Assembly (NCBI GenBank): GCA_905221605.1
Contig: CAJNDS010002280.1
Location: forward strand, 413,861 to 477,860
Reading direction: 5' to 3'
DNA: 64,000 nt
Source: Symbiodinium natans
Lineage: Eukaryota; Sar; Dinophyceae; Suessiales; Symbiodiniaceae
Positions 1-9,676 of the stretch are shown piece by piece. The position numbers and the translations under genes are program-made. How positions within the stretch are numbered: position 1 is the first letter of the stretch; every line of letters begins with the position of its first letter. Below the pieces are notes generated by a model that saw only the letters and a list, made by a program, of their open reading frames with translations, was not told where the DNA came from and searched no databases.

Positions 1-72
1 AGTAGAACCGGGATTCTCATGGGAATGATACTTGCATTTCTACGTTTCGAAGAGTTTGCCAATTTTTACGAT

Positions 73-599
73 AAGAGCCATTTCGCGAATGCGATAGTGC
101 TTTATCGTTTAGGATTGGCAAATTGTTTTTCTACCTGGGGTAGAAAAAGAAATCTCTTTGAAACGTTGTCTTTATATTTTCACGTTCACGTACATGTCTG
201 CAAGAGCAAGGTTTGGTACCTGCATCTTTTGGATTTGTACTTTTCTTGCCAACATGCGTAACAGCTTCTCAGTGCTTGTTGCATGAGTTGTGAACATGTG
301 TGGCATGTTTGTCGCTCAAGCTTGGGGCTTGAAAATTTTTCAAGCCCCAAGCTTGAGCGACAAACATGCCACACATGTTCACAACTCATGCAACAAGCAC
401 TGAGAAGCTGTTACGCATGTTGGCAAGAAAAGTACAAATCCAAAAGATGCAGGTACCAAACCTTGCTCTTACAGACATGTACGTGAACGTGAAAATATAA
501 AGACAACGTTTCAAAGAGATTTCTTTTTCTACCCCAGGTAGAAAAACAATTTGCCAATCCTAAACGATAAAGCACTATCGCATTCGCGAAATGGCTCTT
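73..599. repeat. Near-perfect 527-bp palindrome
   Basis: The two 263-bp arms are reverse complements around a single central base at 336 (GAAAA-T-TTTTC). Only an occasional mismatch is visible, for example near 200/472. The arms begin AAGAGCCATTTCGCGAATG and close with its complement. The same peptide can be read from both strands, which shows the symmetry rather than coding. It could be a fold-back element, a recent inverted duplication or an assembly fold-back artefact. Confidence 0.93.
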
Positions 600-746
600 G
601 CGCGTCTTTTTGCTGTGGAGGCCTTGCGTTTTTTTTTCGTGCTGTGGAGGCCTTGCACATTTTTTTTGCTGTGGAGGCCTTGCGCGTTTCTTTTTTTTTG
701 CTGTGGAGGCCTTGCGCGTTTTTTCGCTTGCAGCACGCTTTGCAAG
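600..746. repeat. GCTGTGGAGGCC minisatellite
   Basis: About four units of T-run plus GCTGTGGAGGCCTTGCG follow the palindrome directly. Diverged units recur at about 1585-1675 inside the G-rich array, so the two repeat families are interleaved. No coding signal. Confidence 0.8.
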
Positions 747-902
747 GTTTAGGGCTGGTTTCGGGCTCAGGGTTTAGGGTTTAGGGTTTAGGGTTCAGGG
801 TTCAGGGTTCAGGGCTCAGGGTTTAGGGGTTTAGGGTGTAGGGTTTAGGGTTCATGGGTTTAAGAGTTTTGGGTTCTAGGGTTCAAGGTTTAGGGTTTAG
901 GT
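747..902 (+). repeat. Degenerate telomere-like TTTAGGG repeats
   Basis: Runs of TTTAGGG mixed with TTCAGGG, CTCAGGG and TTTAGGGG variants. TTTAGGG is the plant-type telomere unit also known in dinoflagellates. The degeneracy and the flanking minisatellites point to an interstitial or subtelomeric tract rather than a live chromosome end. Confidence 0.8.
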
Positions 903-2106
903 TTTTTTTGCAGCACGCTTTGCACGGCTAAACATAAACAGCGGGGGGGTTGGGGGGGGCGCAGCCCCCCCCCCCCCATTTGCAAACACATTCTCGTACG
1001 ATGGGTTTTCACCACGAGGCAGCGGGGGGTTGGGGGGGCGCAGCCCCCCGCATTTGCAAACACACGGCTCGCACGACGGGCTTCAACAAGATTCAAATGT
1101 TTTGCAGCACGCTTGCACGGCTAAAAAAAAGCGGGGGGGTTGGGGGGGGCGCAGCCCCCCCCATTTGCAAACACAATGCTCGTACGATGGGTTTCAACAA
1201 GATTCACATACTTTGAAGCACGCTTTGTACGGCTTTAAAACCAAAAAAAGCAGAGGGGTTGGGGGGGTGCATGTACAATGGGTTTCAACAAGGTTCATAT
1301 GGGTCATGCATGCTTGCGCGGCCAAAAAACAGTGGGGGGGGTTGGGGGGGCACAGCCCCCCCCCCCATTTGCAAACACAATCATATTCAACTTTGAAGCA
1401 CGCTTCTGCACGACTTTGAAAAGAAAAAAAGAAGGCAGCGGCGGGGTTGGGGGGGGGGCGCAGTCCCCCCCATTTGCAAACACACGGCTCGCACGACCGG
1501 TTTCAACAAGATCCATATGTTTTGCAGCACGCTTGCACGTCTGAAAACAAACAGCGGGGGGGCTGGGGGGGGCGCAGCCGCGTTTTGTTTTTTGCTGTGG
1601 AGGCTGGGCGCGTTGTTTTTTTTGCTGTGGAGGCCGGGCCCGTTTTTTCTTTTTGCTCCGGAGGCGCGGGCTGGCTAAAAATAAACAGCGGGGGGGTTGG
1701 GGGGGGGGGCAGCCCCCCCCCCATTTGCAAACACAATGCTCGTACGATGGATTTCAACAAGAGGCAGCGGGGGGGTGGGGGGGGGCGCAGCCCCCCCCAT
1801 TTGCAAACACACGGCTCGCACGACGGGTTTCAACAGAATTCAAATGTTTTGCAGCACGCTTCACGGCTAAAAAAAACGGGGGGTTGGGGGGGGCGCAGCC
1901 CCCCCCATTTGCAAACACAATGCTCGTACGATATGTTTCAACAAGAGGCAGCGGGCCATTTGCAAACACACGGCTCGCACGACGGGTTTTAACAAGATTC
2001 AAATGTTTTGCAGCACGCTTGCACGGCCAAAAAAAAGCGGGGGGGTTGGGGGGGGGGCGCAGCCCCCCCCCATTTGCAAACACAATGCTCGTACGATGGG
2101 TTTCAC
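903..2106. repeat. G-run-rich tandem array
   Basis: About ten diverged units of roughly 110-150 bp. Each has a GCGGGGGGGTTGGGGGGG block, a C-run, then ATTTGCAAACACA, a GCTCGTACGATGGGTTTCAACAAGATTCA segment (two parts are conserved separately) and TTTTGCAGCACGCTTGCACGGC. Each unit pairs a G-run with a nearby C-run, so it could form hairpins or G-quadruplexes. Small open frames here are low-complexity and not credible genes. Confidence 0.85.
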
Positions 2107-2110
2107 TCGA

Positions 2111-2213
2111 CTCGATTCCGCAGCGGTCTGGTCTGACCTACTAGCTAGCTGTAGCTCACGACTTGTTGTCGCGGCCGCTCTGTGGCGGCGGTTAACAGCT
2201 TCGGGTATGGACA
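2111..2213. repeat. 103-bp flank repeat, copy 1
   Basis: Runs from CTCGATTCCGCAGC to GGGTATGGACA directly after the G-rich array. It is repeated, apparently identically, at 4427-4529, again directly after G-rich units. Array and flank were therefore duplicated together. Confidence 0.9.
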
Positions 2214-4050
2214 TGCAAGGCAACTGCACAGGAACCGAAGTTCAACAAACTGTGCAGTACAGGGTCTCCAGCGCTCACAGTCGCTCAACCTAGCGTTCTC
2301 GCGCTTACTAACTAGGGAGTAGACTGTGACAGCTCAGCTGAACAGTGAATGAATTGCCAAAACGAAGAAAGCAAAAACACATCACGCCACTCTGCCTTGG
2401 GCAGGGGGCCGGAAACGGCAACCCCGAGACAAGTGCTGCGCAAGCCCTGTACAACTTCAGCGCTGAGCTACAAAATGGTCAGCTCAATGATGGATCTCAC
2501 TCATGAAAAGCAGTCAGTTGAGGACCTCCATGGAGGGACGGACTCAGAGTCCACTAGAGCATCGAAATGCACTCCACAGGCCAATTTCAAGTGAAACGGA
2601 GTCCACAACAAGCCCACAAAAAGAGAACCATCAGAGCAATCCCAAGAACACCTCAGCGGCAGGTACACAGCGTAGGGGACCATCACGTTGAGGAAGCCCA
2701 ATGCACCCACCAGATAAGAAATTAAAACAAATAGCAGCAGCATATTGAATAGAAGGGCCGATAATACGGCGCCCCCGCCCACAGGCCAGGTTGCCGTGAA
2801 GCCTGGCAATCGCAAGTGGCCAAGAAAAACCAAGCAAGTATGGGGTGAGTGTGTGGTACTGCTCCAGCACATTGACATGCATTGTACAAGCAAAGACCTG
2901 AGTCAAATATGGTCAACTCAACGATGATCCAAACTCATAGGGCAGACAGTTGAGGACCTCCATGGAGAATCTGGTACTACAGTGACTCGTCGCATCACGC
3001 AAGTTGCCTCATTGCCCGAAAACTCGCCATGGGCCGACCCACGAACTCCCAGAAGGGCTAGGTGGGAAACAGGAACGAACTGTGCACAACGAATGTCGTC
3101 ACATATCCTTCCAGCTGTTGCAACCGAAAGTGAAAGCACCATGAGGTGGGCCATCAGAGCAGTCCCAGACGTCGCCTCAGCAAAAACGAATTCATCTGCA
3201 TAGAGACAAACTGTAGCAGCACAATGTAGGGGCCGAAGACGGCGCCCTGCCCATAGGCCTGGTTGCCGTAAAGCCTGACAACCGCAAGTGGCCATACATT
3301 CATCCCAAAATGCCTGATTGCCGCAAAGCCTGGCAACCGTAAGTGGCAATGAATAGTCATACAACATGATAAAAGCAAATACGAAATAAATAAACCAAGC
3401 ACTGAGCATAGGCGCGAGCTCGCTGGCAGTGAAAACACTGTACCTTGCAGTCCGCCCCGAAGCGTTGGTGCGTACATAATGCCTGGCCAGTATCTTCGCC
3501 CACACATGAAGCCCAGGTGATCACGAACCTGATTGGCTCCCGCTGCAGCACTGGAATCTGCAGCAACCCTCACTTCTACCAGCAATACTTTTGGCCTGTC
3601 TTCAGTGGCCCATCCAGGAATGCTGGTTGCCGGACTTGGGACCGGCACGGCTCGTAAAATAAAGAAGAGCGGACCTGCAGTGAGGATGCTTGAAGGTGTC
3701 ACTCGTGTATCTCCCAACCGTGGGGCTAACTGCGTTTGCGCAACCAGCTCATCAAGTGGCAAAGGCGTCTCCAAAAACATCCAGTAGCAGAATGCCATGC
3801 AAATACCATACCAGATCCATGAAGGCCAGTGAGTGCACCGAGGACAGCCTGAATGCACGGGTCTCTGACATATCGCCATCGTCATTGCATCTTTGAATGG
3901 GTGCCGAAGTGCGGCTTCCCGGGCTCAGTATTGAGACACCATGTGCAAAAGCAAGAACTACAGCGTCCGGAGGGGGTCCTGTTGAAGAGAGAACCAGTTT
4001 GGCCTCGAACCCGGTTGACCCCCTACCAAAGGAAACATGTGATCCGAGCC
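2214..4050. other. No recognised gene; diverged internal duplication
   Basis: No domain was recognised in any frame. The longest open frame, 3154-3885 on the minus strand, has hydrophobic stretches but no family signature; it could be chance or an exon. About 2500-2880 and 2930-3340 are imperfect direct copies: each has TGAGGACCTCCATGGAG, a GCCATCAGAGCA-type segment and a GGTTGCCGTAAAGCCTG-type segment in the same order. A third copy of the last motif is near 3318. Confidence 0.6.
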
Positions 4051-4426
4051 GAGAAGCTTACGATGGGTTTCAACAAGATTCACATACTTTGAAGCACGCT
4101 TTGTACGGCTTTGAAACCAAAAAAAGCAGGGGGGTTGGGGGGGGTGCATGTACGATGGGTTTCAACAAGGCAACAAGGTTCATATGGGTCATGTGAGCAT
4201 GCTTGCGCGGCCAAAAAACAGTGGGGGGGATTGGGGGGGGGGGCACAGCCCCCCCCATTTGCAAACACAATGCTCGATGAAGCACGCTTGCACAGCATAT
4301 TCAACTTTGAAGCACGCTTCTGCACGACTTTGAAGAGAAAAAAAGAAGGCAGCGGCGGGGTTGGGGGGGGGCGCAGTGCCCCCCATTTGCAAACACACGG
4401 CTCGCACGACCGGTTTCGAACTCGAA
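4051..4426. repeat. G-run-rich array, second copy
   Basis: Units of the same family as 903-2106, with fewer copies, ending in the same 103-bp flank. A region resembling about 1180-2213 was copied here and lost internal units. Confidence 0.85.
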
Positions 4427-4529
4427 CTCGATTCCGCAGCGGTCTGGTCTGACCTACTAGCTAGCTGTAGCTCACGACTTGTTGTCGCGGCCGCTCTGTG
4501 GCGGCGGTTAACAGCTTCGGGTATGGACA
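4427..4529. repeat. 103-bp flank repeat, copy 2
   Basis: Second copy of 2111-2213 at an offset of 2316 bp. Both copies diverge after GGTATGGACA. Confidence 0.9.
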
Positions 4530-5096
4530 GCAAGAGACGTCCCGCAGGAACCGGAGTTCAACTAGACTGCAGGCAAAACGGTCTCAAGCGCAACAGAGCC
4601 TACTCGGACCTACCGTGGACAGGAAAAGAACGTATTCACACAAACTCTAATGTACAGTGTATATACAAGAGAAACTACAGTACGGCTGGTCTCACAGTCC
4701 GCTCACTCACAGGGCTAAACAGTGTGGGCACGCTTGTGCCGCAAATTTCCGGGGGCCGATGCAAGAGCGGCACCCCCGTGCTGATGGAGCAATGCACGGC
4801 TGCATTTGGTGACGTGAGTTGAAAAGGATTCGGTACACGAAAGAAGAAGAGCAAAAGACCCCAGGGAGAAGTGAGTCCATCTCATTTTTTCGACGCACTA
4901 GACTCTGCAGTCGGGCGATCCGGACATGAGATGCTGGTTTTATGGTGATGTGGCCGAAAGGTCGGCTTCACATGTGCCATCTCTGTACAAATGTCAGAGA
5001 AAAATGGCTCAGACAGGGTTGCTAGCCTGTCACCCCGTGCACCCGGAAGGGGGGTGCACCCCCGCGTTTGTGAGAAAATAAAGTCAGCTCTCATCT
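4530..5096. other. Intergenic, nothing recognised
   Basis: No convincing reading frame, RNA gene or repeat seen. A short GGGGGTGCACCCCC palindrome lies near 5050. The stretch ends at the stop codon of the LINE-derived protease frame and may hold the LINE 3' untranslated region. Confidence 0.5.
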
Positions 5097-5888
5097 TCAG
5101 GCCGATCCGCTTTCCCCAGCGGGGGGCCTGCGGATACAGCCAAGCACATAACAGTTGGACTGGATTTCGGGGCTTATGGCATCAAGCCTTTCCGATGTGA
5201 CACCGTCGTCCATGTACCAGGCATCTGACCTGCCCGGTATCAAGCCAACGGTTCTGTAGTGCCCTGTGAGAACGGTTTCACCTAGATGCACAATGATGGA
5301 AACGAGGTCATAGGCAATCCAATCACACGCTATGCTGCTGTCACTTTTGAAGATCGGTAAGTGGACACAGCGGTTGTTGAATGTCAGAGGCACTCGGGTT
5401 TTCCTCGTGACACCATTGGTCGTGGTGTATCTGGGGAGGACAAGGAAAATGTGAGTTGGAGCTGCGCATAACGCATGCGGCTGGGCCTGCAGGTGCCAGT
5501 TAAGGATGAGGGCGTCCAGCTCCCCGTCCTGTATACCTCCAGGTGCTGCAAGAAGTAGCATTGGCGCAGCGGCCTCCCTGATTTCAACAGTACACCCCGC
5601 ATCAACTGCTACTCTGGCCTCCCAGTGAATGAGACTATCAGTCCATGCCAGCTTAGGGATGATGAACTGTATGAATTCACTCACGTCATGTTGTCTGGTG
5701 GGCTGCATCCAGCCTAACATGTACATGCGGAGAAACATCGCTGCATCCCAGTGCGTTTTGGCAAGCGCCTTCTGCCAAGCATCAGGTATGCGACTCCCCG
5801 GCCTGAGCTGTGCTTGCCACAGGGTGGCAGTCATGACGGAGTTGATGTAGCATGTGTACTCGGCACACCAGCAGGTGGCCGTGTACAT
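5097..5888 (-). pseudogene. USP/UCH-like cysteine peptidase domain of the LINE
   Basis: This is the C-terminal domain of the LINE protein and resembles ubiquitin-specific proteases (peptidase C19). The Cys box EYTCYINSVMTATLW is near residue 12, RQHDVSEFIQFIIPKL near residue 65, and the His box HLGETVLTGHYRTV with WYMDDGVTSER near residues 205-230. Those three boxes in this order define the family. The role is inferred: it could protect element proteins from ubiquitin-dependent turnover or mimic a host deubiquitinase. The frame is broken at its upstream join with the 5831-6325 frame, so it is a decaying copy. An unrelated host USP fragment next to a LINE is the alternative; the continuous chain across the Copia insertion argues against that. 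Confidence 0.75.
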
Positions 5889-6325
5889 CCTGCGGCACTC
5901 AAATGTTTTCCAGCGCCTTTTGCAATGCCATTGCCAGGCCGTGGCGCTGCTGGTTTGGCGGCTGAAGTTGCGCCCCCATCACATTCCAAACTGCGCAGTT
6001 GGCCAACTGTCGCAATTTTTGATGCAGGATGTTTGCCCTCGGGTCTCTCATGGCTACTTCGATGAGGAACACTGCCTTGTTCGCCTTCCTGGGGCTCTTG
6101 TTTGGGACGCCTCTGGGGGCAGAACCTGGTGACCAGATCCGGAAGACAAAGCTCTGCGACCTGATTGATGAGCTCCGTCGCCTCTTCCACCGTCAGGCTC
6201 TTGGCTGTCGCCGACGGCTCCACCTTCTTGGTGGCCGAATTCCACTCCTGATAGACGAAGCGCTTCTGTTGGTCGAGCCACTGGTGCTTCATTGCATTCT
6301 CCACCACCGTGGGGTCGCCTACCAT
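5831..6325 (-). pseudogene. LINE ORF linker after the Copia insertion point
   Basis: The frame opens with MVGDPTVVEN; the M and V codons come from the TGGTA target duplication. It is the continuation of the frame ending at 39251-39258. It has a Lys/Glu-rich helical stretch (AKSLTVEEATELINQVAEL) and then turns to low-complexity Pro/Arg/Gly sequence, where a frameshift leads into the protease frame at 5888. No named domain seen. Confidence 0.7.
6320..6324. repeat. Target-site duplication TACCA, left
   Basis: TACCA flanks the LTR here and again at 39254-39258. One copy restores the LINE frame (CTGATGGTAGGCGAC on the minus strand). A 5-bp duplication is normal for LTR integrases. Confidence 0.88.
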
Positions 6326-6447
6326 GAAAACTTTTGTAAAGCCACAAAGCGCCTGCAGTCGAAACTCGGTTGAAACAACTGTACACTAACAAAACGTGTT
6401 TGACTATGTTCAAGACACATGGCTTACGATAGCGGAAAGGTTTGTCA
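6325..6447 (-). repeat. Copia element, 3' LTR (123 bp)
   Basis: Minus-strand ends are TGACAAACC and GTTTTCA. Apparently identical to 39131-39253. It is preceded on the minus strand by the short polypurine tract AAGGCGGGG (6448-6456). Confidence 0.92.
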
Positions 6448-6730
6448 CCCCGCCTTGAGTTATGGCTCTGCCATCAACTCACTCACCTACAAACTCCCAA
6501 CTTTCAGCACTGCTGGCTGATAGTCGAAAATGTTATCTCAAAGGAACAGTAGGTTTCAAAGCGGTAAACGAAAAGAAACTTGTCAAAACATGCACTGCAC
6601 AATCTGAAGAAACTAATTTACATCTGCCACTCAATGGAGCTTGATGCACGTAAGGCCGTGTGCATCGTAAGAGCTCCCATTGTGAAGCTCACATCTTGTC
6701 CCTTGTCTCACAGCCTTGATGCACGTAAAG
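6448..6730 (-). other. 3' untranslated end of the Copia element
   Basis: Lies between the 3' LTR and the Gypsy insertion. It holds the polypurine tract next to 6447 and related GATGCACGTAA motifs near 6651 and 6719. The last four bases, AAAG (6727-6730), are repeated at 32556-32559 as the target duplication of the inserted element. No gene. Confidence 0.75.
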
Positions 6731-7024
6731 TGTGAAGTCGACCAGCACTGGACTTGCACTAAGCCAATGCAATCACAGCCCGGTCACGCTGTTTTACGAC
6801 TTCGCGAGTTCAAGCTCTTGTGCAGCTACGCCTGAGTGCGTCCGGTCGGACCGCACAGCAACCTAGGAGCTACTGTACGACTCTACCGTGCTCAAAGGCA
6901 CAAGCTCGGTACTTGAGCCAAAATATTGGCATTGTTACGAATTGCAAAACTACACATGCAAGGGAAAACAACAAGCTTCACTAGCACTAAGCAAGCACTC
7001 CATGCATGCTCTGACCTGCTCACA
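6731..7024 (-). repeat. Gypsy-like element, 3' LTR (294 bp)
   Basis: No difference from 32262-32555 seen by eye, so insertion was recent. On the minus strand it starts TGTGAGCAGG and ends CGACTTCACA, and contains a spliced-leader-like 13-mer. Confidence 0.93.
6912..6924 (-). other. Relict spliced-leader fragment in 3' LTR
   Basis: On the element's sense strand the LTR reads ATTTTGGCTCAAG, identical to the last 13 nt of the dinoflagellate spliced leader. Processed genes in dinoflagellates are known to retain such relics after reverse transcription of trans-spliced mRNA. Upstream of the 13-mer the sequence (GCCAAT) no longer matches the leader. Confidence 0.6.
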
Positions 7025-7210
7025 TTCGCCCCTCAGCCGAGGCTTCCGGCTCACCAAGAGCTCATAGTGCGTCAAGCACTTCAGCAACGCGGCAAATGGG
7101 GTAGGGTGAGGGTGTCGCGTGCGACTCTGGTAGAGCCCGCACATCCTGAGCATTGGCATGCGGCTTGGGCGGCAGCCCGCACTACCGGACGAACGCACGA
7201 CGACAGCAAC

Positions 7211-7473
7211 CCCTCTCACAAAAGTTGGGGTTTTATAGGAAAAGATCTAGAACGCAATCTGTGTACAATTTATTCCTCATGATTGGAATAAGTTTTAGTG
7301 AAAAGGTCTATCTTGTAAAATCTCAAAAGTAATTCCATCTTCTATGTACACATGTGAAACTCAATCACATATATGTGTTGAAGACTCATTCGGTTACACT
7401 GACGCGCTTTTTCTTCAGTCGTGGGGCAAGCATGTACAGGATGCGATCTGGTTTCGCGATTTCCTGCTCTCCC
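7211..7473 (-). repeat. Split direct repeat B2
   Basis: 263 bp, matching 7741-8003 with a few substitutions (for example 7451 G versus 7981 A). It forms the 3' terminus of the element. Confidence 0.9.
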
Positions 7474-7497
7474 AACATTGAGACGGGTGGGTGGGAG

Positions 7498-7742
7498 GGA
7501 CAAAAATTTTCTCTCAGCCCGAGCTTGAGCAGCTATCCACATGAATGCAACTGTTGATTCAAGCATGCTGCAAGTCACACAGTTGAAAATCTCGTTCAAG
7601 ATGCTGAGGAAAATTCTTTGAAAACTTGAAATAATTTCTGCAACTCCCAAAGGTCACAAAAGATCTCTAAAACCCCGCGCTCGAAGGTACAGCGCTACAA
7701 CTTTAGTTTGAGAGAGAAATGTCAGGCAAGCTGAAATTTTCC
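7498..7742 (-). repeat. Split direct repeat A2
   Basis: 245 bp, nearly identical to A1 at 16036-16280 (offset 8538). It lies between B2 and B1. Confidence 0.9.
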
Positions 7743-8003
7743 CTCTCACAAAAGTTGGGGTTTTATAGGAAAAGATCTAGAACGCAATCTGTGTACAATT
7801 TATTCCTCATGATTGGAATAAGTTTTAGTGAAAAGGTCTATCTTGTAAAATCTCAAAAGTAATTCCATCTTCTATGTACACATGTGAAACTCAATCACAT
7901 ATATGTGTTGAAGAATCATTCGGTTACACTGACGCGCTTTTTCTTCAGTCGTGGGGCAAGCATGTACAGGATGCGATCTGATTTCGCGATTTCCTGCTCT
8001 CCC
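7741..8003 (-). repeat. Split direct repeat B1
   Basis: Copy of B2 at an offset of 530 bp. It lies directly downstream of the RT-RNase H frame and abuts A2, overlapping it by two bases. Confidence 0.9.
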
Positions 8004-8029
8004 GAAATACCCCCTATTTAAGAGAGCTA

Positions 8030-9676
8030 TCAGGTAAGATCGAATGCTTGCCGAATCCATGGAAAAGACTGACACGCAGCAGCTCCCGAAATTCTCAGGG
8101 CCTCCTCAGGCTTTCCCCGAGAAGGCCCATCAGCGATGTTCGAGTAACTCGGCACACGACATATCCAGGTATGACTTGGATTGGCATCCTCGGCAGCAGC
8201 GAAGCTCCTGATCAACGTGTCCATCGTGTGGGATTTTGAGCGGCCTTTTATGAGCCCAAAGCGACAGCCTTCATTGTCTGTCCAAATGATCACCCGGCGT
8301 CCTGAAAAACGATGAGCCAGGTGTATTCGCATGGCCACGACAGCGTAGGTTTCGATTTGTCCAATCAAGTGATCACCATCTGTCTGTTGCAGCGATTCGA
8401 CCATGTCCTTTGGCATCTCGCCTCCATAAACTTCTGCAGATCCATCGTGTGAGTCGAAAAACACAGCCCCAACTCCGGCCACACCTTTTTCCCAGCTACC
8501 GTCTGTAAAGAGATGCACCGGAGAACTCGGCATATCTGCCTTGAGCTGGAGGGGCTTGGACGATTCCAATGCAGTTATGGCGCGTCGACAAAGCATCTTG
8601 ACCGCAACAGGGGAAGGGTGATGTCCATGATGTACTATGGCATTCAAATCCTCACAGACATAACGTAAAGTTCTGCCTCCGAAGAACCCAGCCGCGTATC
8701 GCAAGAGGCCCAGAAGGACCTGGCCCTCGTGGCGGCTGAGGACCGCTGACTCTTGGATCTCTCGAAGGCGCTCAAGGAGTCGGTCAACCCGGCCGAGCTT
8801 GTTAGCCACCGTCAAAATCCCTGAAGATATGCAAGAGACGTCGAGATGCAAGCCCAGCACGTCAAAGGATTTCGCAAAGGGGAGGCCTTTGTGACCCTCA
8901 CCGATTTCGGCATGTTTCCAACCCAACATGTGCAGGAACTTTGTGCATAAGAGGCCCACCTGTTCAGCATCTTCCGAAGGCACAAGGATTGGAAAGTCGT
9001 CGAAGAAGTTTGCATGAGGTATCTCCAGCACGACGTTCAATAAGAAGCTCAAGGCCCGAGCTATTCTTAAGAAGGCATAGACTGAAGCTGATGCCCCGAA
9101 AACCATTGCTGAAGAAATGAAAAAGATTGGGTGGCCATCGGCATCACGCAGAAGCAGAACACACAAGCTCCGATGTTGCTCACAAACTGCCATCTGTTTA
9201 TAAGCACCACTTAGATCGAGGCATCGGCCACTCCATTCTCTAGGTACGACTCCCGGCTTTCCCACTACGCGCTTTGCAATTTCCATAGCCAAAGAGATGC
9301 AAAAGTCACCGTCCTGTAACTTTAGCTTCATGGTGCTGGTGAAAGTGCTGTTCAAGTCGGAATCGCAGGCATCGTCAATCGGCCTCAGTTTGCCTCCTTG
9401 TCGAACGCCGAACCTTCGCATCAAACTCCAATCCGACCTTCCCAAGTGCTCTGAAACTTCCTTTTCACTGCTGAACGGCCCCTGAAGCCATCCAGCCTGC
9501 GCCTCGTCCATAGTCACCTTCAGCAAATCGCGTTCGAGCTCTGGGTCGGAGACACGATTTTCCAGAAGTAACGCTGCTCGTTTCAAGGGAGCCACTTGAC
9601 GGAGCTCAGCTTCGGTAGACGTAGCAGGTTTCACTTTGACGTCAAAGGCCGCAGGGCATTCGGATACACCCGACAA
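8030..9676 (-). CDS. RT-RNase H of the tyrosine-recombinase element
   Basis: Reverse transcriptase followed by RNase H, 548 residues. RT signatures: RPIDDACDSDLNSTF near residue 100, motif A CLDLSGAYKQM near 170, motif B VFGASASV near 205, motif C FFDDFPIL near 235. RNase H: HLFTDGSWE near 385, GQIETYAVV near 440, WTDNEG near 465, and ADGPSRG near 515. The two Asp of FFDD and the RNase H acidic residues are all present. It would copy the element RNA in the cytoplasm or nucleus. The frame overlaps the preceding methyltransferase frame by 35 bp in another phase, so it may be reached by frameshift or its first residues may not be used. Stop lies just before repeat B1. Confidence 0.88.
   Translation of the reverse strand: MSGVSECPAAFDVKVKPATSTEAELRQVAPLKRAALLLENRVSDPELERDLLKVTMDEAQAGWLQGPFSSEKEVSEHLGRSDWSLMRRFGVRQGGKLRPIDDACDSDLNSTFTSTMKLKLQDGDFCISLAMEIAKRVVGKPGVVPREWSGRCLDLSGAYKQMAVCEQHRSLCVLLLRDADGHPIFFISSAMVFGASASVYAFLRIARALSFLLNVVLEIPHANFFDDFPILVPSEDAEQVGLLCTKFLHMLGWKHAEIGEGHKGLPFAKSFDVLGLHLDVSCISSGILTVANKLGRVDRLLERLREIQESAVLSRHEGQVLLGLLRYAAGFFGGRTLRYVCEDLNAIVHHGHHPSPVAVKMLCRRAITALESSKPLQLKADMPSSPVHLFTDGSWEKGVAGVGAVFFDSHDGSAEVYGGEMPKDMVESLQQTDGDHLIGQIETYAVVAMRIHLAHRFSGRRVIIWTDNEGCRFGLIKGRSKSHTMDTLIRSFAAAEDANPSHTWICRVPSYSNIADGPSRGKPEEALRISGAAACQSFPWIRQAFDLT

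Larger units (their letters stand above)
5097..6324 (-). mobile_element. LINE retrotransposon, 3' half
   Basis: Downstream half of a non-LTR retrotransposon whose upstream half is at 39254-41138. The reading frame at 39254 ends ...VQLMV, and the frame here resumes GDPTVVEN when the intervening Copia and one copy of its TACCA target duplication are removed. This half encodes a linker and a ubiquitin-specific-protease-like domain. Frame breaks show it is no longer functional. Confidence 0.85.

Noticed and set aside
1030-2293. Frames of 80-180 codons in the G-rich array
   Set aside because: Translations of tandem repeats (GGWGGRSPPHLQT-like) in all phases on both strands.
3154-3885. 243-codon minus-strand frame with hydrophobic stretches
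   Set aside because: No domain, lies over a diverged duplication, and no supporting start or neighbours; kept only as part of the unassigned region.
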